Of a DNA stretch of 64,000 nucleotides, positions 10,410-22,137 are shown in pieces (position 1 is the first letter of the stretch; each line of letters opens with the position of its first letter). A program made the position numbers and the translations under genes. This stretch comes from Pyrenula massariospora (lineage: Eukaryota > Ascomycota > Eurotiomycetes > Pyrenulales > Pyrenulaceae), in assembly GCA_021030905.1 (NCBI GenBank), contig JAGFMI010000012.1:1054001-1118000 (forward strand), in the 5' to 3' direction. The notes beneath the pieces were generated by a model. The model ran no database searches, was not told where the DNA came from, and saw only the letters and a program-made list of their open reading frames with translations.

Positions 10410-11977
10410 CCTTCTCTGGTGAGCGCTAAACGGATTTACTGTTCGTCGACTTCATGCATTTGACAATTGAACATTGCCCCTTCCTCCAACCCAGCCATGC
10501 GATCCGTCTCGTGTTCATACATTAACGTCTACAAGGCTCGAAGTTCTCTGAGTCGATTGCGAGGCACAATTCTTTCAGAAGCTGCGAAAGAAGGAGATCG
10601 ACAGCCGCACGACCGATGTGGGTCTAGATTTTAACGCTAGAGAGATGTGCCCCTGAGCCCTGCAAAAGAGACGGGAGACCGGGGGGAACAAGAGCAGTCG
10701 CAGGGAAGCGCACCACGCGTTTCTGATGGCAAGAATATGCCAGAGTACGGTGGAACCGGGCGGTGAGCACGATGCACAAGATGCGGGTGGATGAAGTAGT
10801 GAATGAGCAAGCTGTGCCATACGGTTTGGGTCAATCCGATGCTCTGGCGGGGTCATTCACATGAAGGAAGGGCACTGCTGGGGGCGAGGCCTTTCGCGTC
10901 AGCGCATGGTGACATGGACGATGAGCCGCCGGCCTGGCATTGGAAGTAGCGGGCTGGGCAGGAGAGGGGCCGCCATCGGAGAAAAAGTCGTCTGGGCCCG
11001 ACTTTCGCTCGTTCGGGTGTGGTGAAACGACCTTATCAGTACATATTGAGCAGGGAATGGTGATTGGAAGCCCTGCGTGACACGGCTGCGAGCCTGCGTC
11101 CGCTTGTAGTTTCGGCTAGGAAGGGGGCGACGGACGCTGGCGACTGCATACATAGTATAAGAGGTCCCGCGGATGGTCGGGGAGTCGGGATCAGCATGCG
11201 TCAAGGATCCAAGGCGCATCGCACACGTTTCAAGAGCTTCACGTTTTCGACGCTTGACGCGAGATCAAAAGGCAAAATCCTTTGCACCGTCGCCGGGCCA
11301 GGATCAGAGGGTGAGAAAGTGAGCACGGAACCACTTCGAGAGCGTGCAGGATCAAGCACTGCTCGAGACTCAAGCCACCCGGGACGCCAAGTGCGGGAGC
11401 TCCGCCGCATCATCTAAAAACGAAGACAGCGTTTAGTTCCCGGTCGATTTATCAATCAGTGTAGTCGTTAAGATCTAACTTTGCCTGTATCGTGTGGTGC
11501 ATCAAGCCATCCCGAAAGCCGTCCATAAACCATAACATCACTTCTTGGTCGTTCTGATTCCAAGAGGTGCAGTTCCGGTTTCCCCGGCCGGTGCGGTGTG
11601 CATGAAAGAGGTCTATTCTTGATGAGCACATGTGAAAGCTCCACGCAGAATCAACGTCAATGACGGCAAGGATAACGGTTGTGGGCCACTGAATGCACCT
11701 CAAAGGCAGAGGATCTATCTCTTCAAGAACCGATGACAGCTGGGTGGATGTGGGAATCCAGCGGCAAAATCTCGGTTGAGCCCTACGAAGCGTCGTTAAA
11801 AATCGTCTCAGGAGCGGCCCCCCGAGGCTCGCGTCTGCTAAGTCGCAGAGCACAACCACTCCCTACTCCCAGCATTCCTCAATTTACAAAGCCATCGTCA
11901 GCCAATTTCGTAGGGCGGCCTAGGATCTCCTACCATCTGCATATATAGTCCATTCGTTCTGCAATTGAGAGCGTCTG
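10410..11977. promoter_or_regulatory. Divergent intergenic region
   Basis: About 1.57 kb between the start of the large minus-strand gene and the D-serine dehydratase start, so it must hold both promoters and 5' leaders. The central part (about 10650-11420) is GC-rich. A TATATAG sequence lies at about 11941-11947, roughly 30 bp upstream of the first dehydratase ATG. Several open frames of 60-135 codons occur on both strands, but none has recognisable motifs. Confidence 0.45.
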
Positions 11978-13417
11978 TTGGCACACTACTATTGTTCAGA
12001 GCTGGAGCTTGGATTCCGAACGCTTAAACTCGCGGGCAATTGTCTCTGCGCGATGGCTGGTGCCGCAGCCATTGCCTCGCCCAACATACCGCCGACACTC
12101 TACCCTCTCGCTGATGAAGAGGCTCTCAGATCCTATTTTGTCGGTCGTTCCATCACGGAGGTCGGTACTCCTGCCGCCGTGATTGACGTCTCTATTGCTC
12201 GAAGAAATTGTGAATTGATGCTTGACGCAGTAGCTGGCCTTGGTCTTAGTTTTCGGGCGCACGTAAAGACACACAAGACCACGCAATTGACACGTTTGCA
12301 GGTTGGTGACACGTCCCCAGATGTGAGACTCGCCGTTTCCACGGTTATTGAAGCGGAGTCCCTGGTCCCTTTCCTAAAGGAGTGCCAAAACCAAGGCAAG
12401 AGAGTAAGCCTGCTCTACGCCCTACCTCTACCACCTTCCGCTGCCGAAAGACTTGCTAGAGTCGCCCAAGAGCTGGGAAAGGGAAGTTTGATTGTCATGA
12501 TTGACCATCTCGATCAATTGCCGGCCTTGGATCGATTTCAGACTCTAACCGGCTTTCCAGCTGATGTCTATGTCAAACTCGATACTGGGTACCATAGAGC
12601 CGGTGTCCCGCCAAATACGAATGAGCTGGCCGATCTCATGAACAAGGTCCACTACCTCGAGAACTCGGGACAGCTTATCTTCAAAGGCTTGTACAGCCAT
12701 GCTGGTGATAGCTATGGAGGGAGCTCAGCTACGGACGCTATGGACAGACTCGCTGACGAGATCGAGCAGAGCGGCTTCGCAGCCCTGAATAGCAGCAGAA
12801 AGCTCAACCAATTGACTTTGTCGGTAGGAGCTACACCAACCGCTTTGTCCATACAAAATCTTAAACATTTCGGAAGCAACAGACTTACCAAGGCAATTGC
12901 TAGCGTTGGGCAGAGGTTTGAGATCGAACTCCATGCTGGGGTATACCCTCTCCTTGACCTACAGCAAGTCGCGACTCATGCTCGAAAGTTCCCCGAAAGT
13001 GGCACAAAAGATATCGGGCTGACTATCTTGGCCGAAGTAGCTAGCCTCTACCCATACAGGTCACCACCTCAGGCTCTGATAGCAGCTGGTTGCTTAGCTT
13101 TGGGCCGAGAACCGTGTAAAGATTATAACGGGTTCGGGATATTGACATCCTGGAACATGGATCGAGCCATACCGGGATCGCTAATAGATGAGGGCATTAC
13201 TGTTGCAAAGGTTAGTCAGGAACATGGAATGCTTTCGTGGGCAAACAAAGACCATAAAGGCGCCTTGCCGTTGAAGGTTGGACAGAAGCTCAAAATATAC
13301 CCTAACCACGCTTGCGTAGCGGGTGCCGGGTACGGCTTTTACCTCATTGTGAACAGCGAGAAAGATCCAACAGCTTCCATTGTAGAGGACGTGTGGGTGC
13401 GATGGCGTGGGTGGTAA
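11978..13417 (+). CDS. DSD1: D-serine dehydratase (PLP and zinc dependent, DSD1 type)
   Basis: Predicted to convert D-serine to pyruvate and ammonia in the cytosol, detoxifying D-serine. The 479-residue frame has the alanine-racemase-like fold III barrel. The PLP lysine lies in FRAHVKTHKT, the motif VKLDTGYHRAGV and GLYSHAGDSYG follow, and the C-terminal beta domain carries the zinc pair of eukaryotic D-serine dehydratases in YPNHACV (His and Cys two residues apart). There are no introns. An in-frame ATG at 12053 (MAGAAAIASPN) is the better start by comparison with family length, because the first 25 residues read like 5' leader. The gene ends six bases before the stop of a convergent zinc-cluster regulator, so their 3' UTRs must overlap. 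D-threonine aldolase is the main alternative; the NHAC zinc site favours the dehydratase. Confidence 0.85.
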   Translation: MAHYYCSELELGFRTLKLAGNCLCAMAGAAAIASPNIPPTLYPLADEEALRSYFVGRSITEVGTPAAVIDVSIARRNCELMLDAVAGLGLSFRAHVKTHKTTQLTRLQVGDTSPDVRLAVSTVIEAESLVPFLKECQNQGKRVSLLYALPLPPSAAERLARVAQELGKGSLIVMIDHLDQLPALDRFQTLTGFPADVYVKLDTGYHRAGVPPNTNELADLMNKVHYLENSGQLIFKGLYSHAGDSYGGSSATDAMDRLADEIEQSGFAALNSSRKLNQLTLSVGATPTALSIQNLKHFGSNRLTKAIASVGQRFEIELHAGVYPLLDLQQVATHARKFPESGTKDIGLTILAEVASLYPYRSPPQALIAAGCLALGREPCKDYNGFGILTSWNMDRAIPGSLIDEGITVAKVSQEHGMLSWANKDHKGALPLKVGQKLKIYPNHACVAGAGYGFYLIVNSEKDPTASIVEDVWVRWRGW

Positions 13418-13423
13418 GTAAAC

Positions 13424-15457
13424 TCAGCCGCTTAAAGTTCTATGCCCAGAATCATTCCATAGATCATCGTCGAGAGGGAATAAGAAGCTGCTGGGCATAG
13501 ACAGGTCTGCGTAGTCACCCAAGATATGGTCCAATTCTTCTAGGGGTAGTGACGTCTCGAAGTCAAAGTTCGATATCGGTGCAACGGGATCAATCGACAT
13601 TGATTCGGTCACTGTGCTTGCATCCCCCCGTCCAGTAATACGGGGACTCTGTGCATTTGGCTTTTGCGATATGTTCTCCGAATCATGAGGCTCGCTCTGC
13701 TGGTTTTTGACACCTTCATTTAGTGGAGATAGCGTCTGTTTCGCTTGATGGTCCGGAATGCCGTTGATGGCTTTTCGTCCAAGGCTTGCCATTGCTCCTG
13801 CAGACCACCATCTTCTGCTCAGAATTTCCAAAGCGTGGCAGCAAGCCGCAATCTCTGTTCTTGCTCGCGCTTTGGAACTTAGTAGTCTTGCCTGCGTCAT
13901 CTGCCGATACGCGACTGTCATTGACAGCGAGATCGCATAGGGTACCACCGGGAGTTGCACTGTTGGTTGTGCCACCGAAACCATTGACTGGATGCGCAAA
14001 GCAGCAAGATTTCTTCGGGTACATGAAGCTGTTTTTGGATCTCCGGACCTGCAGGACAGTATCGCCACAACATTGTAATAGAATTCAAGCGTATCTATAT
14101 CTATCAGTAGGCTTTCGGCAGAGACGCCTGGAACTCACTCATTAGCGGTTGCTCGATATACTTATCAGCTTCGTTTCCCGCCACTTCTTCAAAAGATGGG
14201 AATTCATGCTCCCATCCTGTGGGGTTCGGCACTTCTATAGGTCGATAGTAAGAGATCACTTCGGACAGCATCCTTGAAATCCCCATCCATGTACGGAAAG
14301 CTGCGTATTTTTCGGCCTTGAAGACACTTGAAGGAGAAGTATGAGAAAGCCAGGGTATGCCAATGTCTCGGTCAGCGATAAACATAGGACGCCCGCCAAG
14401 TGCTGAATTTAACTTGTCCAAGCTCCAGAGACACCAAAAAAGTTTGGCTCCGGACTCTCCATCCATACGACACCGTCTTGGAGAGTTGATATGAAGCCCA
14501 AGGGTTTGAGCATGGTGGATTGCTCGCACAAGGAACAGAGAAGACTGCTCTAAGCCACGGACTCCTTCTGAATGCAAGGAAAGCAGTGCCAAGACCTGGA
14601 TCCATTCTATGTCGTCGATATCAGCACCTTCTAGCTCTGACTTGATTGCTGAGTACAGTCTGCTCGAGAACTTGCGAGGAGGGAGAGGAAAGGAAGCCCC
14701 GGACACATAAAGAAATGAGTCGGCGCTTGCGTCCTTGCAGGCAGCGAGACAGACTCCTCGCACAAGCAATGAACTTCCCGGCCGCATTTTTAAAGAAGAT
14801 GAGCTTTGATGCAGTAACGGAATAAGAGGGTGAATTCGTGAGAAATACACGTCAATCAAAAGTTCAATTGTGGCTTTCGGAAGAGTGAAAATGCCGGGCT
14901 GTCTTTCAAAAGGCTGATCGTTTGATCTGGTTACTTCGATAAATCTGTCCTGTTCCTTGAGCCCTTCTGTTGGTCTTAGGGACTCCAATTCTCTCACTTC
15001 ATCGTCAACATCTTCGAGAGTACTTGGTCCATGTTGAGGGGGTTCAAACCAGACACCAACATGGCTGTCTCGCGGGGTCTTCGAATGGAACGGAGAGCTT
15101 GACCGAAGCACAGACTCTGGACTGGTGTATCCTATGAACGTGTTTACCAACGGCGCCCTTGGCCCCCCTGTGTCGCTGAATGGAGATTGTTCTTTAGAGA
15201 TAGGGTTAGGGTCTTTCTCATCTATTACTTGCATAGCTGTCGGCGGAGAGATTTGGTGCTTTTGAGACTTTTTTGGAGTACTTGAAAATGTGTGGTGACA
15301 TCGGCGCTTCATGCATGAGCAAATCTGGAAAGTCATGTAATTTAAAAATGCCTACCTTACGCTGATGGCAGGCCGGACAGGCTTTTGCCACTCGTTTCCT
15401 CTCACGGAAATTGCGAATGTTTGCTTCCCACATCGTCTGCATTTTAGACGTGTGCAT
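13424..15457 (-). CDS. Fungal-specific transcription factor with atypical zinc cluster
   Basis: Predicted nuclear DNA-binding regulator of the Zn2Cys6/fungal_trans class. Three exons close in phase: 15356-15457, 14139-15324 and 13424-14094, giving 652 residues. The N-terminus has a basic stretch and KACPACHQRK joined to ICSCMKRRCHH. The cysteine spacing departs from the usual CxxCx6C...CxxC pattern, so the cluster may be degenerate or a small splice difference may restore it. The middle domain shows the expected fungal_trans features: ELLIDVYFSRIHPLIPLLH, SLHSEGVRGLEQSSLFLVRA, then CRMDGESGAKLFWCLWSLD and the ALGGRPMFIADRDIGIPW segment. The acidic C-terminus (LPLEELDHILGDYADLSMPS) could be an activation region. 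It lies tail-to-tail with the D-serine dehydratase, but co-regulation is speculative. Alternative starts exist at 15442 and 15433. Confidence 0.8.
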
Positions 15458-15784
15458 AACGCTCGTCTTCTATAAATCTAGAGCGTTTGTCGTTGAGAAA
15501 TCTCTAGTCTTGGGTGTTTTGGAAGATCCGAAGTTACATTTTACTACACTTAAGAAGAGCATGTGTCGGCAGACTAGGTGGGTGGCTGCCGGGCATTGGT
15601 TGAGGTTTTTTCTCGTGTACCGGGCCGGGATTTTGCCGGAGCTTTAGGTACTGTACAACGAATATCGACATGGTCCCCGGGTCACTTCAGCTTGCTCCGC
15701 GAAGTTCGGGGATAGGGTTGAAATGTCAAGACTTGATCCAGCTTTGCTTTTTGAGCTTCTTAGCGCTGTGTGCATGTAATCACT
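15458..15784. other. Short intergenic region
   Basis: About 330 bp between the 5' end of the zinc-cluster regulator and the 3' end of REV1, both on the minus strand. It presumably holds the regulator's promoter and the REV1 terminator. I see no gene. Confidence 0.5.
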
Positions 15785-18700
15785 TTATGAGAACACTACC
15801 TCCGCCATTCCTCTCTGTCTCGCGGCTTCCCTAACATGTCTCCTTAGCATTTCGCAAGCTCTCTCCCAATTTTCTCTTCCCTGACTATCTTCCGAGGACT
15901 TCTCGACAATTGTCCAGGCTGCCCACTTTACAACCTGCACCGCCTTTTCCAAGTCCTTCTCTTCCACTACAACTCTCTTCAGATACGTCCCTAAGGCTTC
16001 TACATCTTCGCTGAACGGTCCTTCCTCTTGAAATTCTTCGATCCAGTCAGAAAGTGCGTGACGTAATTCCTCGATGGTGCTGAGCTTCTTGCTTGTGAAT
16101 GTCGGCTTCTCTGAACGCGGTTGGAGTTTCAATTTCCGCTGACCTGTTGGAAGGGTATCCACGGCTACAGCTGGAGGCCTTTTGCGTGTAATAGAGGGAT
16201 TTAAATCAAGACCGGATCTCGCTTTAAGCCTGTCCCGCTTTTGCTGGTCAAGCAGCTCACGCCGGATGTCTGGTGGGAGGGCTGCAAGGAAGTCTGGAGA
16301 AATTTCCGGGTCAGGAGCAGATGTGTTGACATTGGCAGCAGGATTTGATGGCGCCTTGATTGCAGATACAAAATTCGACTGGGTAAGAGTGGAACTGGAT
16401 GTAGATGTTTTCACGGCTTTGCCTCGCGAGAGAAGACCGGGTTTTTTCTTTGTAGGTGTCAATGTCAATTTCTTCTTGGGCAAAGTGCTGGATTTGCGGG
16501 GAGACTGGGGCAGTAGTTTCTGTGCCTGTTGGCGACCGCTGGGCCTGGAATGGTAATAATCATGAAGCTCATTCCGAACGTCTTCTGGGAGCTCGCTAAG
16601 GGTTTCTGGGTCTAGTTGAGATTGATTTGGGAGATCAAAGGTAGCAAAAGGAGACTGTGAGCGAGATTTTGCCGCAGTTGGTGACACAGCGCGAGGTAGT
16701 GAATCATCTAGTTGTCTTTGTTTTGGTTCTAATTTCGAACGAATTTCCGATGGGAGCTCTGCTAAGACTTCAGGATCGATCTGCGAAGGTATCACAAATT
16801 GCGTTCCGAGGATATTGAGAGGTTTGTCATCACTAGACTCCTTTGAAACAGCACCCTCTATTCGCTCTTGCAATTTTTTGCCTTCACGTGTTTTTGGCGG
16901 GCTGTCATCGTCCATAATCGGGTCCTCCATGTTGGGTTCCTTTTTCGGTGTCACATTCGATTGTTTGAACTGCAATCTCTTTTGGCTGCTGTCCAAAGCT
17001 GGGGCTGAGAAGTGCTTGATCGGCTCAAGCTTCGTCATCTGCACGCCCAAGCCACGTAGCTCCCCTGGCGAAAAACCGAAGCCCTTCAATATCGACAGAG
17101 CCTCTCTAGATAGAATTTCAATGGCATTAGTTGCGACTCCTAGCAAGACGCTCTTATTGAAGGTGTCGCACTTTCCATGGCCAAGATGCTTTGGAGGATC
17201 TAGCGGAGCATCCGCTGCTCTTCTCATGATCTTCATGGTCATTTGTTTACCCTTAACATTCGTCTCCACTAGCCTTCGATGCAATTCTTCGCAAAGGCTG
17301 TGAATAAACTCATCAGCCTGTGCCTGGGTTACAAACCGGATGCCCCAATTGACTTCTGCAGATACTGATTTGCGAACCGCTTGTTCGCCTACTTCGGCTC
17401 GGTCGATGCCTCGAGAATAATCCCAAACTTTTTCGCCCGTTTTTGGTCCCAGTGTGCTGATCAGTCTTTCTTTGGTAAGATTCCGAATATCCTTAACAAA
17501 TTTCACACCAATTTCTTCCAATTTCCCCCCAATGCTGTAAGCAACTCCGGGTAATTCTTGCACAGTTAGATCTCCTAAGATATCTAATGTTTGTTCTGGT
17601 TTGATTTGAAATTGCCCCGCTGGCTTCGCTCTCCTACAAGCAACCTTTGCCAACAGAATGTTACCCCCGATCCCAACTGAAACAGCACATCCCGTCTTTT
17701 CATGCACAAGTTCACGAACCTTTCTGCCAACATTATCTGCCTCAGCTTGTTCACGATAGACTGAGCCTTCATGTACGCCTTTGCCATCGGTGCCACCTGC
17801 GGGTAGACACTGTGCGGTAACGTCGACCAAGGCTTCATCGATACTGACGCTTTGCACTATACCGTTTGTTGCCAAAATGGCATCATAGAAGTGCCGGCTT
17901 GCTTCTTCATATGAATTGAAGTCATATGGAAGGACTTGAAGCTCAGGACAAAGCTGCTGCGCAGATTTCATCCACATCCCATTCTTGATACCATATTTCC
18001 GGGCCGGATAATTACAACTGGCAATTTCAGATCCGGCTCCAGATCCGTGAGCTATGACAACGGGTTTGTCCACCAATTGTGGCTTCTTGCGTAGGCTCAC
18101 TGCGGCGAAAAAGCTGTCAAAGTCAACATGCATGACGTATCTTCGAGCGCCGGGGAATCTTTTTGGAAGGCCTTTGTTAGAAGCTTTCTCTTGTGTAAGT
18201 GTTTGAAGTTTTGCTTTGAGCTCGGCCTTCCACGTTGACAAGTGATGTAATCTTGACTCTTGGTAGTATTGTTTAAGGAAGTCCGGATTGACAGTGCTGG
18301 ATTTCCGCATCCGAGGATCTGATAGTAAAATAGCATTGTGTTCCTCAGCAGTCAATTTTGCCTTTTCTGGTGATCGAGGGAGATTGGATGGGCTTCTGCT
18401 CCGCGTCGGGGTCTCTGTCGTTGGCTTTAGAGCGTCATTTTGATCTTGTTGGTGGCCGGCCAGCAATTTTTGGTTTGCGGGAGGAAGATCTTGAGGGTCC
18501 GTTTGCTGGTTCGTTGGTTCGTCGTGCTCGTCAGATTCTTGTGGGTCGTCGTCGAAAAGTTCTTCGTCACCACCGTACAATTCCAAGACGTCTCCGGCGT
18601 CTTGTTTAGGGGCCGCTGAGGGAGCAGCTTCGTCGTTTTCCGACTGGAGAGGCGCTTCTACAGAGCTAGACCTAATGTTCTTGTCCTCTGTGGAAGGAGA

Positions 18701-19336
18701 CGTGTTAGCGCCTCTGATTTGCGAGGTGTACCAACTCGTGTCTGTTTGGTCTCGATATCCAGATTGTTGTGTGTTTGCCTGACTGACCATGCGCCCATTT
18801 TCGAAGCCCAAAGTCTTCTGGCCGACGCCTTCATCTACAACTCTGTAGTCATCCCAAGGTAGTAAATGTCCAGCTTTAACGCTGTCCACTACCCAAGCAG
18901 GTTTCACTATCCGGTATCGCTGAAACTCCACCTTCTTCTTTGGCGTGAGATTGCTGGCGATGACGTGGGTGACAAAAGTCTTTCCATCCAGGTACTGCAG
19001 AAACCCGCCGCCATGGCTCACAATCAGGTGATGTATGTCATTCAAGGACGGTTGAGTATACCCGTTGACAAAGGCAACAACGCCCCGGAAAACTGGAGGG
19101 TTATCATTTGAGGAGGAGCGTATTTCAGCGTCTAGATTCTGTAATTTGATTTTCTTTCTTCGCATATAGTCTGCGAACCCGCCAAATTTGGAGGCCTCAT
19201 ACTCTTCGCCTCTTTCGTCATCGAAGTTATCTAAGAACGAATGTTAGGCCGGCAAACGTTTGATCGGTGCACAGTCCATACGGTTCTCAATCCTCTTGCG
19301 TACGTTGGCAGAGTTTGATTCCAGTCTGGAGCCCAT
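15785..19336 (-). CDS. REV1: DNA repair polymerase REV1 (Y-family deoxycytidyl transferase)
   Basis: Translesion polymerase that inserts dCMP opposite abasic sites and scaffolds other translesion polymerases in the nucleus. Exon 1 (19282-19336) encodes MGSRLESNSANVRKRIEN and joins in phase, across a 51-bp intron, to exon 2 (15785-19230), giving 1166 residues. The start is supported by the conserved leader FDDERGEEYEASKFGGFADY. A BRCT domain follows (FRGVVAFVNGYTQP... HGGGF), then the Y-family palm with HVDFDSFFAAV and SIDEALVDV supplying the catalytic acids, and the little finger. Downstream are three copies of a ubiquitin-binding-motif-like element (VLAELPSEIRSKL, TLSELPEDVRNEL, FLAALPPDIRRELL). 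The C-terminal region from about STIEELRHALSDWIEEF matches the Rev1 C-terminal helical domain that binds REV7 and other polymerases. All key residues seen are intact. Confidence 0.93.
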
Positions 19337-19721
19337 AGCGGGCAACAGTGGACATGCATGGTCAGCTAGACCATCGAAGGGCAGTCATAAGGTATCTACG
19401 AATGTTGGAGTGCTGGAAAGATCGTTTTTGGCTTAGGTGATGCTTCGGTGAAGCAAAGGGCGGGGCGCCTGAGGACGCGTAAAGTGGTAGGCGAGGCTGC
19501 AGCCTTGGATGATTTGAGGTCCAAGCTTTGCGGCGACGCGATACACAGACGGAGCCTAAAAATTTGGAGCCAGAAACCTTAAATTTTCTGAAGTGGAGGT
19601 AGAGCTCCAACCAACCAATTCCGCCCACCTTCACACAACAAAATCAATCCCGTCATTTCTTCCGCGGCTTTGATCTCACTGCATTAGACAATCGGGCCAT
19701 TCTAGCATATAGTGCCTCAAA
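19337..19721. promoter_or_regulatory. Divergent promoter region of REV1 and the FKBP gene
   Basis: About 385 bp between two divergently transcribed housekeeping genes. It must hold both promoters. I see no strong TATA box and no additional gene. Confidence 0.55.
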
Positions 19722-21438
19722 ATGTCTGGAACGCAGCCAGTCGCTGTGTACGCCTTGAGGGTCCCACCGGGAGATGTCGTTGTTCCCGCAGTACCTGATT
19801 TTGCGGCTATGGTAAGGAAAATCATTCCAACATAACAATTATTACTATATTTCTCAAGTGTGCTGTGTTTTTCTGACTAATAGGGCATCAGTTTCGGGTC
19901 AGCATGGCTGCAATTGATCCTACTGAAGAGATTGAGGAAGAGAACAAATCAGCGACGAAGACGCCTCGAGCCACGTTAAAAATCATCCGTTCCGAAACCG
20001 ATATTCTTGGTATGGAAGATGATTCAGATGAGCTTGAAGAGGACGAGGACGAGGACTTAGATGACGATGAGGAACTCAACGGAGGACCCAGTGACCCCTC
20101 AAAGTCCACCAAAGCCAAGAATAAGGCTCTCGTCAACGGCACCAAGGACGACGAGGACGAAAGTGACGATGATATGGGCTCCTCAGATGAGGAAGCAGCC
20201 GCACAATCAGCTTTAAAGAAGCTATTGAAGGGCAAAGCTAAAGCCATAGACGATGAAGATGACGACGACGACGAGGATTCACTGGACGTGGGGCAAGAAA
20301 TCGTTGTATGCACGCTTGATCCAGGAAGAGTATGTTGGCCAGCTGCATTTTCCCTCAATCCCTATGCTGAAACTCTCTCAGCATTATCAACAGCCTCTTG
20401 ACCTCGTTGTGGGCGAAGGAGAACAAATTTTCTTCAAAGTATCTGGGACTCATACTGTCCACCTCACCGGGAACTATGTGATTCCTCTCGATGATGGGAC
20501 CGATGGCACGTATGGAGAAGATTCCGACGAATACGACCTCTCACCCGACGAGGACGAGCTGGAAGAATACGATTCAGATGAGGAAGAGGACGAATTGGAC
20601 GGCCTAGAAGATCCTCGAGTCATGGATCTAGGCACAGACGAAGATGAAGCACCGAAGCTTGTCAAAGTGAAAGAACCTCAGGCCGGCAAAGGAAAGAACA
20701 AACGCCCAGCGGAAGACTCTTCGGAAGAAGAAGAGGCCAATCTAGACGACATTATGGCGAAGTCCTTGAAGCCTGCTGAGGCTGAACCTGCCGAGGAACC
20801 CAAACTAAGTAAAAAGCAGCTCAAGAAGCTTAAAAAGCAGAAGAAAAATGATGGGCAAGCTGTTGAGGTAGGTGATACTGCGGCAACAAAGCAACCGGCC
20901 ACAAAGAAAGAACCCTCTACCAACGGCGAGAAGAAAGTTCAGTTCGCAGAGAACCTTGAACAAGGCCCAACACCCTCCCCAGCTGCAAAATCCGATGCCA
21001 AATCCCACACAAAGCCTGATGCTCAGCCGGAGACAATAGGATCGCTCGGCGTAAAGAAGGTCAATGGTGTGACAATAGATGACCGCAAACTTGGCAAAGG
21101 CCCGGCGGCAAAGAAAGGAGATAGGGTCGGTGTTCGCTATATTGGCAAGCTAGCTGATGGTGGGAAAGTCTTTGATGGTATGACCAATTCTAATCTACCT
21201 CTTCCACGTATGCTCTAACTTTTGGACAGCAAACAAAAAAGGCAAGCCCTTCTCATTCAAAGTTGGCGCCGGAGATGTCATCAAGGGTTGGGATGTTGGC
21301 ATTGTCGGTATGACCGCTGGAGGCGAGCGTCGTATCACTGTGCCAGCAAATCAAGGCTATGGTGCAAAAGGAATGCCTCCTAGCATACCCCCCAACTCCA
21401 GCCTCGTCTTCGACGTCAAGATGCTCGAGATCAAATAA
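19722..21438 (+). CDS. FPR4: Nucleolar FKBP-type peptidyl-prolyl isomerase (Fpr3/Fpr4 type)
   Basis: Predicted nucleolar/chromatin-associated prolyl isomerase and histone chaperone. Four exons close in phase (19722-19811, 19892-20329, 20382-21177, 21230-21438), giving 510 residues. The N-terminal nucleoplasmin-like domain begins MSGTQPVAVYALRVPPGD, with FRVSMAAIDPTEE and later HTVHLTGNYVIP, interrupted by long Asp/Glu runs (about residues 58-135 and 180-230). A Lys-rich stretch follows (KLSKKQLKKLKKQKK), then the FKBP domain: GDRVGVRYIGKLADGGKVFD, FSFKVGAGDVIKGWDVGIVG and GYGAKGMPPSIPPNSSLVFD, with the expected VIKGW, tyrosine and phenylalanine drug-pocket residues. Length and order match yeast Fpr3 and Fpr4; which of the two it corresponds to cannot be decided because filamentous fungi usually have one. 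Confidence 0.92.
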
Positions 21439-22137
21439 CGAGCTCCTTCCTAGAAATTAACGAGGCTGTTTACAGCGAATTCGTATCATTTTATGTTCGG
21501 TTTGAGACATTTACGTTTCACAGTGGTGTTAGCTGGTTCAAAAGCTGCATCGTGCTTCTTGCTGTCGTTTTAGCGAAAGATATCCGACTTGTTAGGATTG
21601 CTTGATCCATCCTTCCAAGAGCATATTTTCATGGCAGGTTTGGGTTTCAGCATAGCAGGAATGATGGATTTCTTTCGACGTGCGAAATGCGCGGGTTTTC
21701 TCTTTTTTGTTGCCTTTTCAAGCCACACAGTTGCAAGCTGTGGTTTGATCGTGACGGCAGACATCTGTGGCAGAGCGATTCTGCACTTATGTAATTAGGT
21801 CTGAAGGCCTTCGAAATACACAAGGACTTTAAGACTGGTTCTCTCATCTAACTTGACGAAAGTTTGAACGGAGACGGAAGCCTCTAAAAGCGACCCAAGG
21901 TTCCTTACGGATGATGTAGACCGGTGTCTTCTGGTCGATGTCATTGCCAGGTAATGTACTCGGCAAACACTGTTTTCGAGAATTCACCACAGTATATCGA
22001 AACGTGCTTTGGTACATTTCTATGCTAGTAACACAATGCTCTAAGCCTAAAGCCCCACTCCATGGACACAGCCGAAGGGCGATCACCAAATCCAATATAT
22101 GCTACTTGGCTGAAATTTAATTCCCTCGGCTGCCTCC
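21439..22137. other. Convergent intergenic region
   Basis: About 700 bp between the 3' ends of the FKBP and the proteasome gene, so two terminators are expected. Short frames on both strands show no known motifs. Confidence 0.5.

Noticed and set aside
11452-11859. Minus-strand frame of 135 codons in the DSD1 promoter region
   Set aside because: No recognisable motif or composition bias, and it lies in the divergent promoter.
13424-15457. Zinc-cluster regulator as the pathway-specific regulator of the polyketide block
   Set aside because: REV1, the FKBP, PUP1 and NUP159 lie between it and the block, and its only close neighbour is D-serine dehydratase.
19888-20358. Minus-strand Ser-rich frame of 156 codons
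   Set aside because: It is the reverse complement of the Asp/Glu runs of the FKBP gene, which produces poly-Ser automatically.
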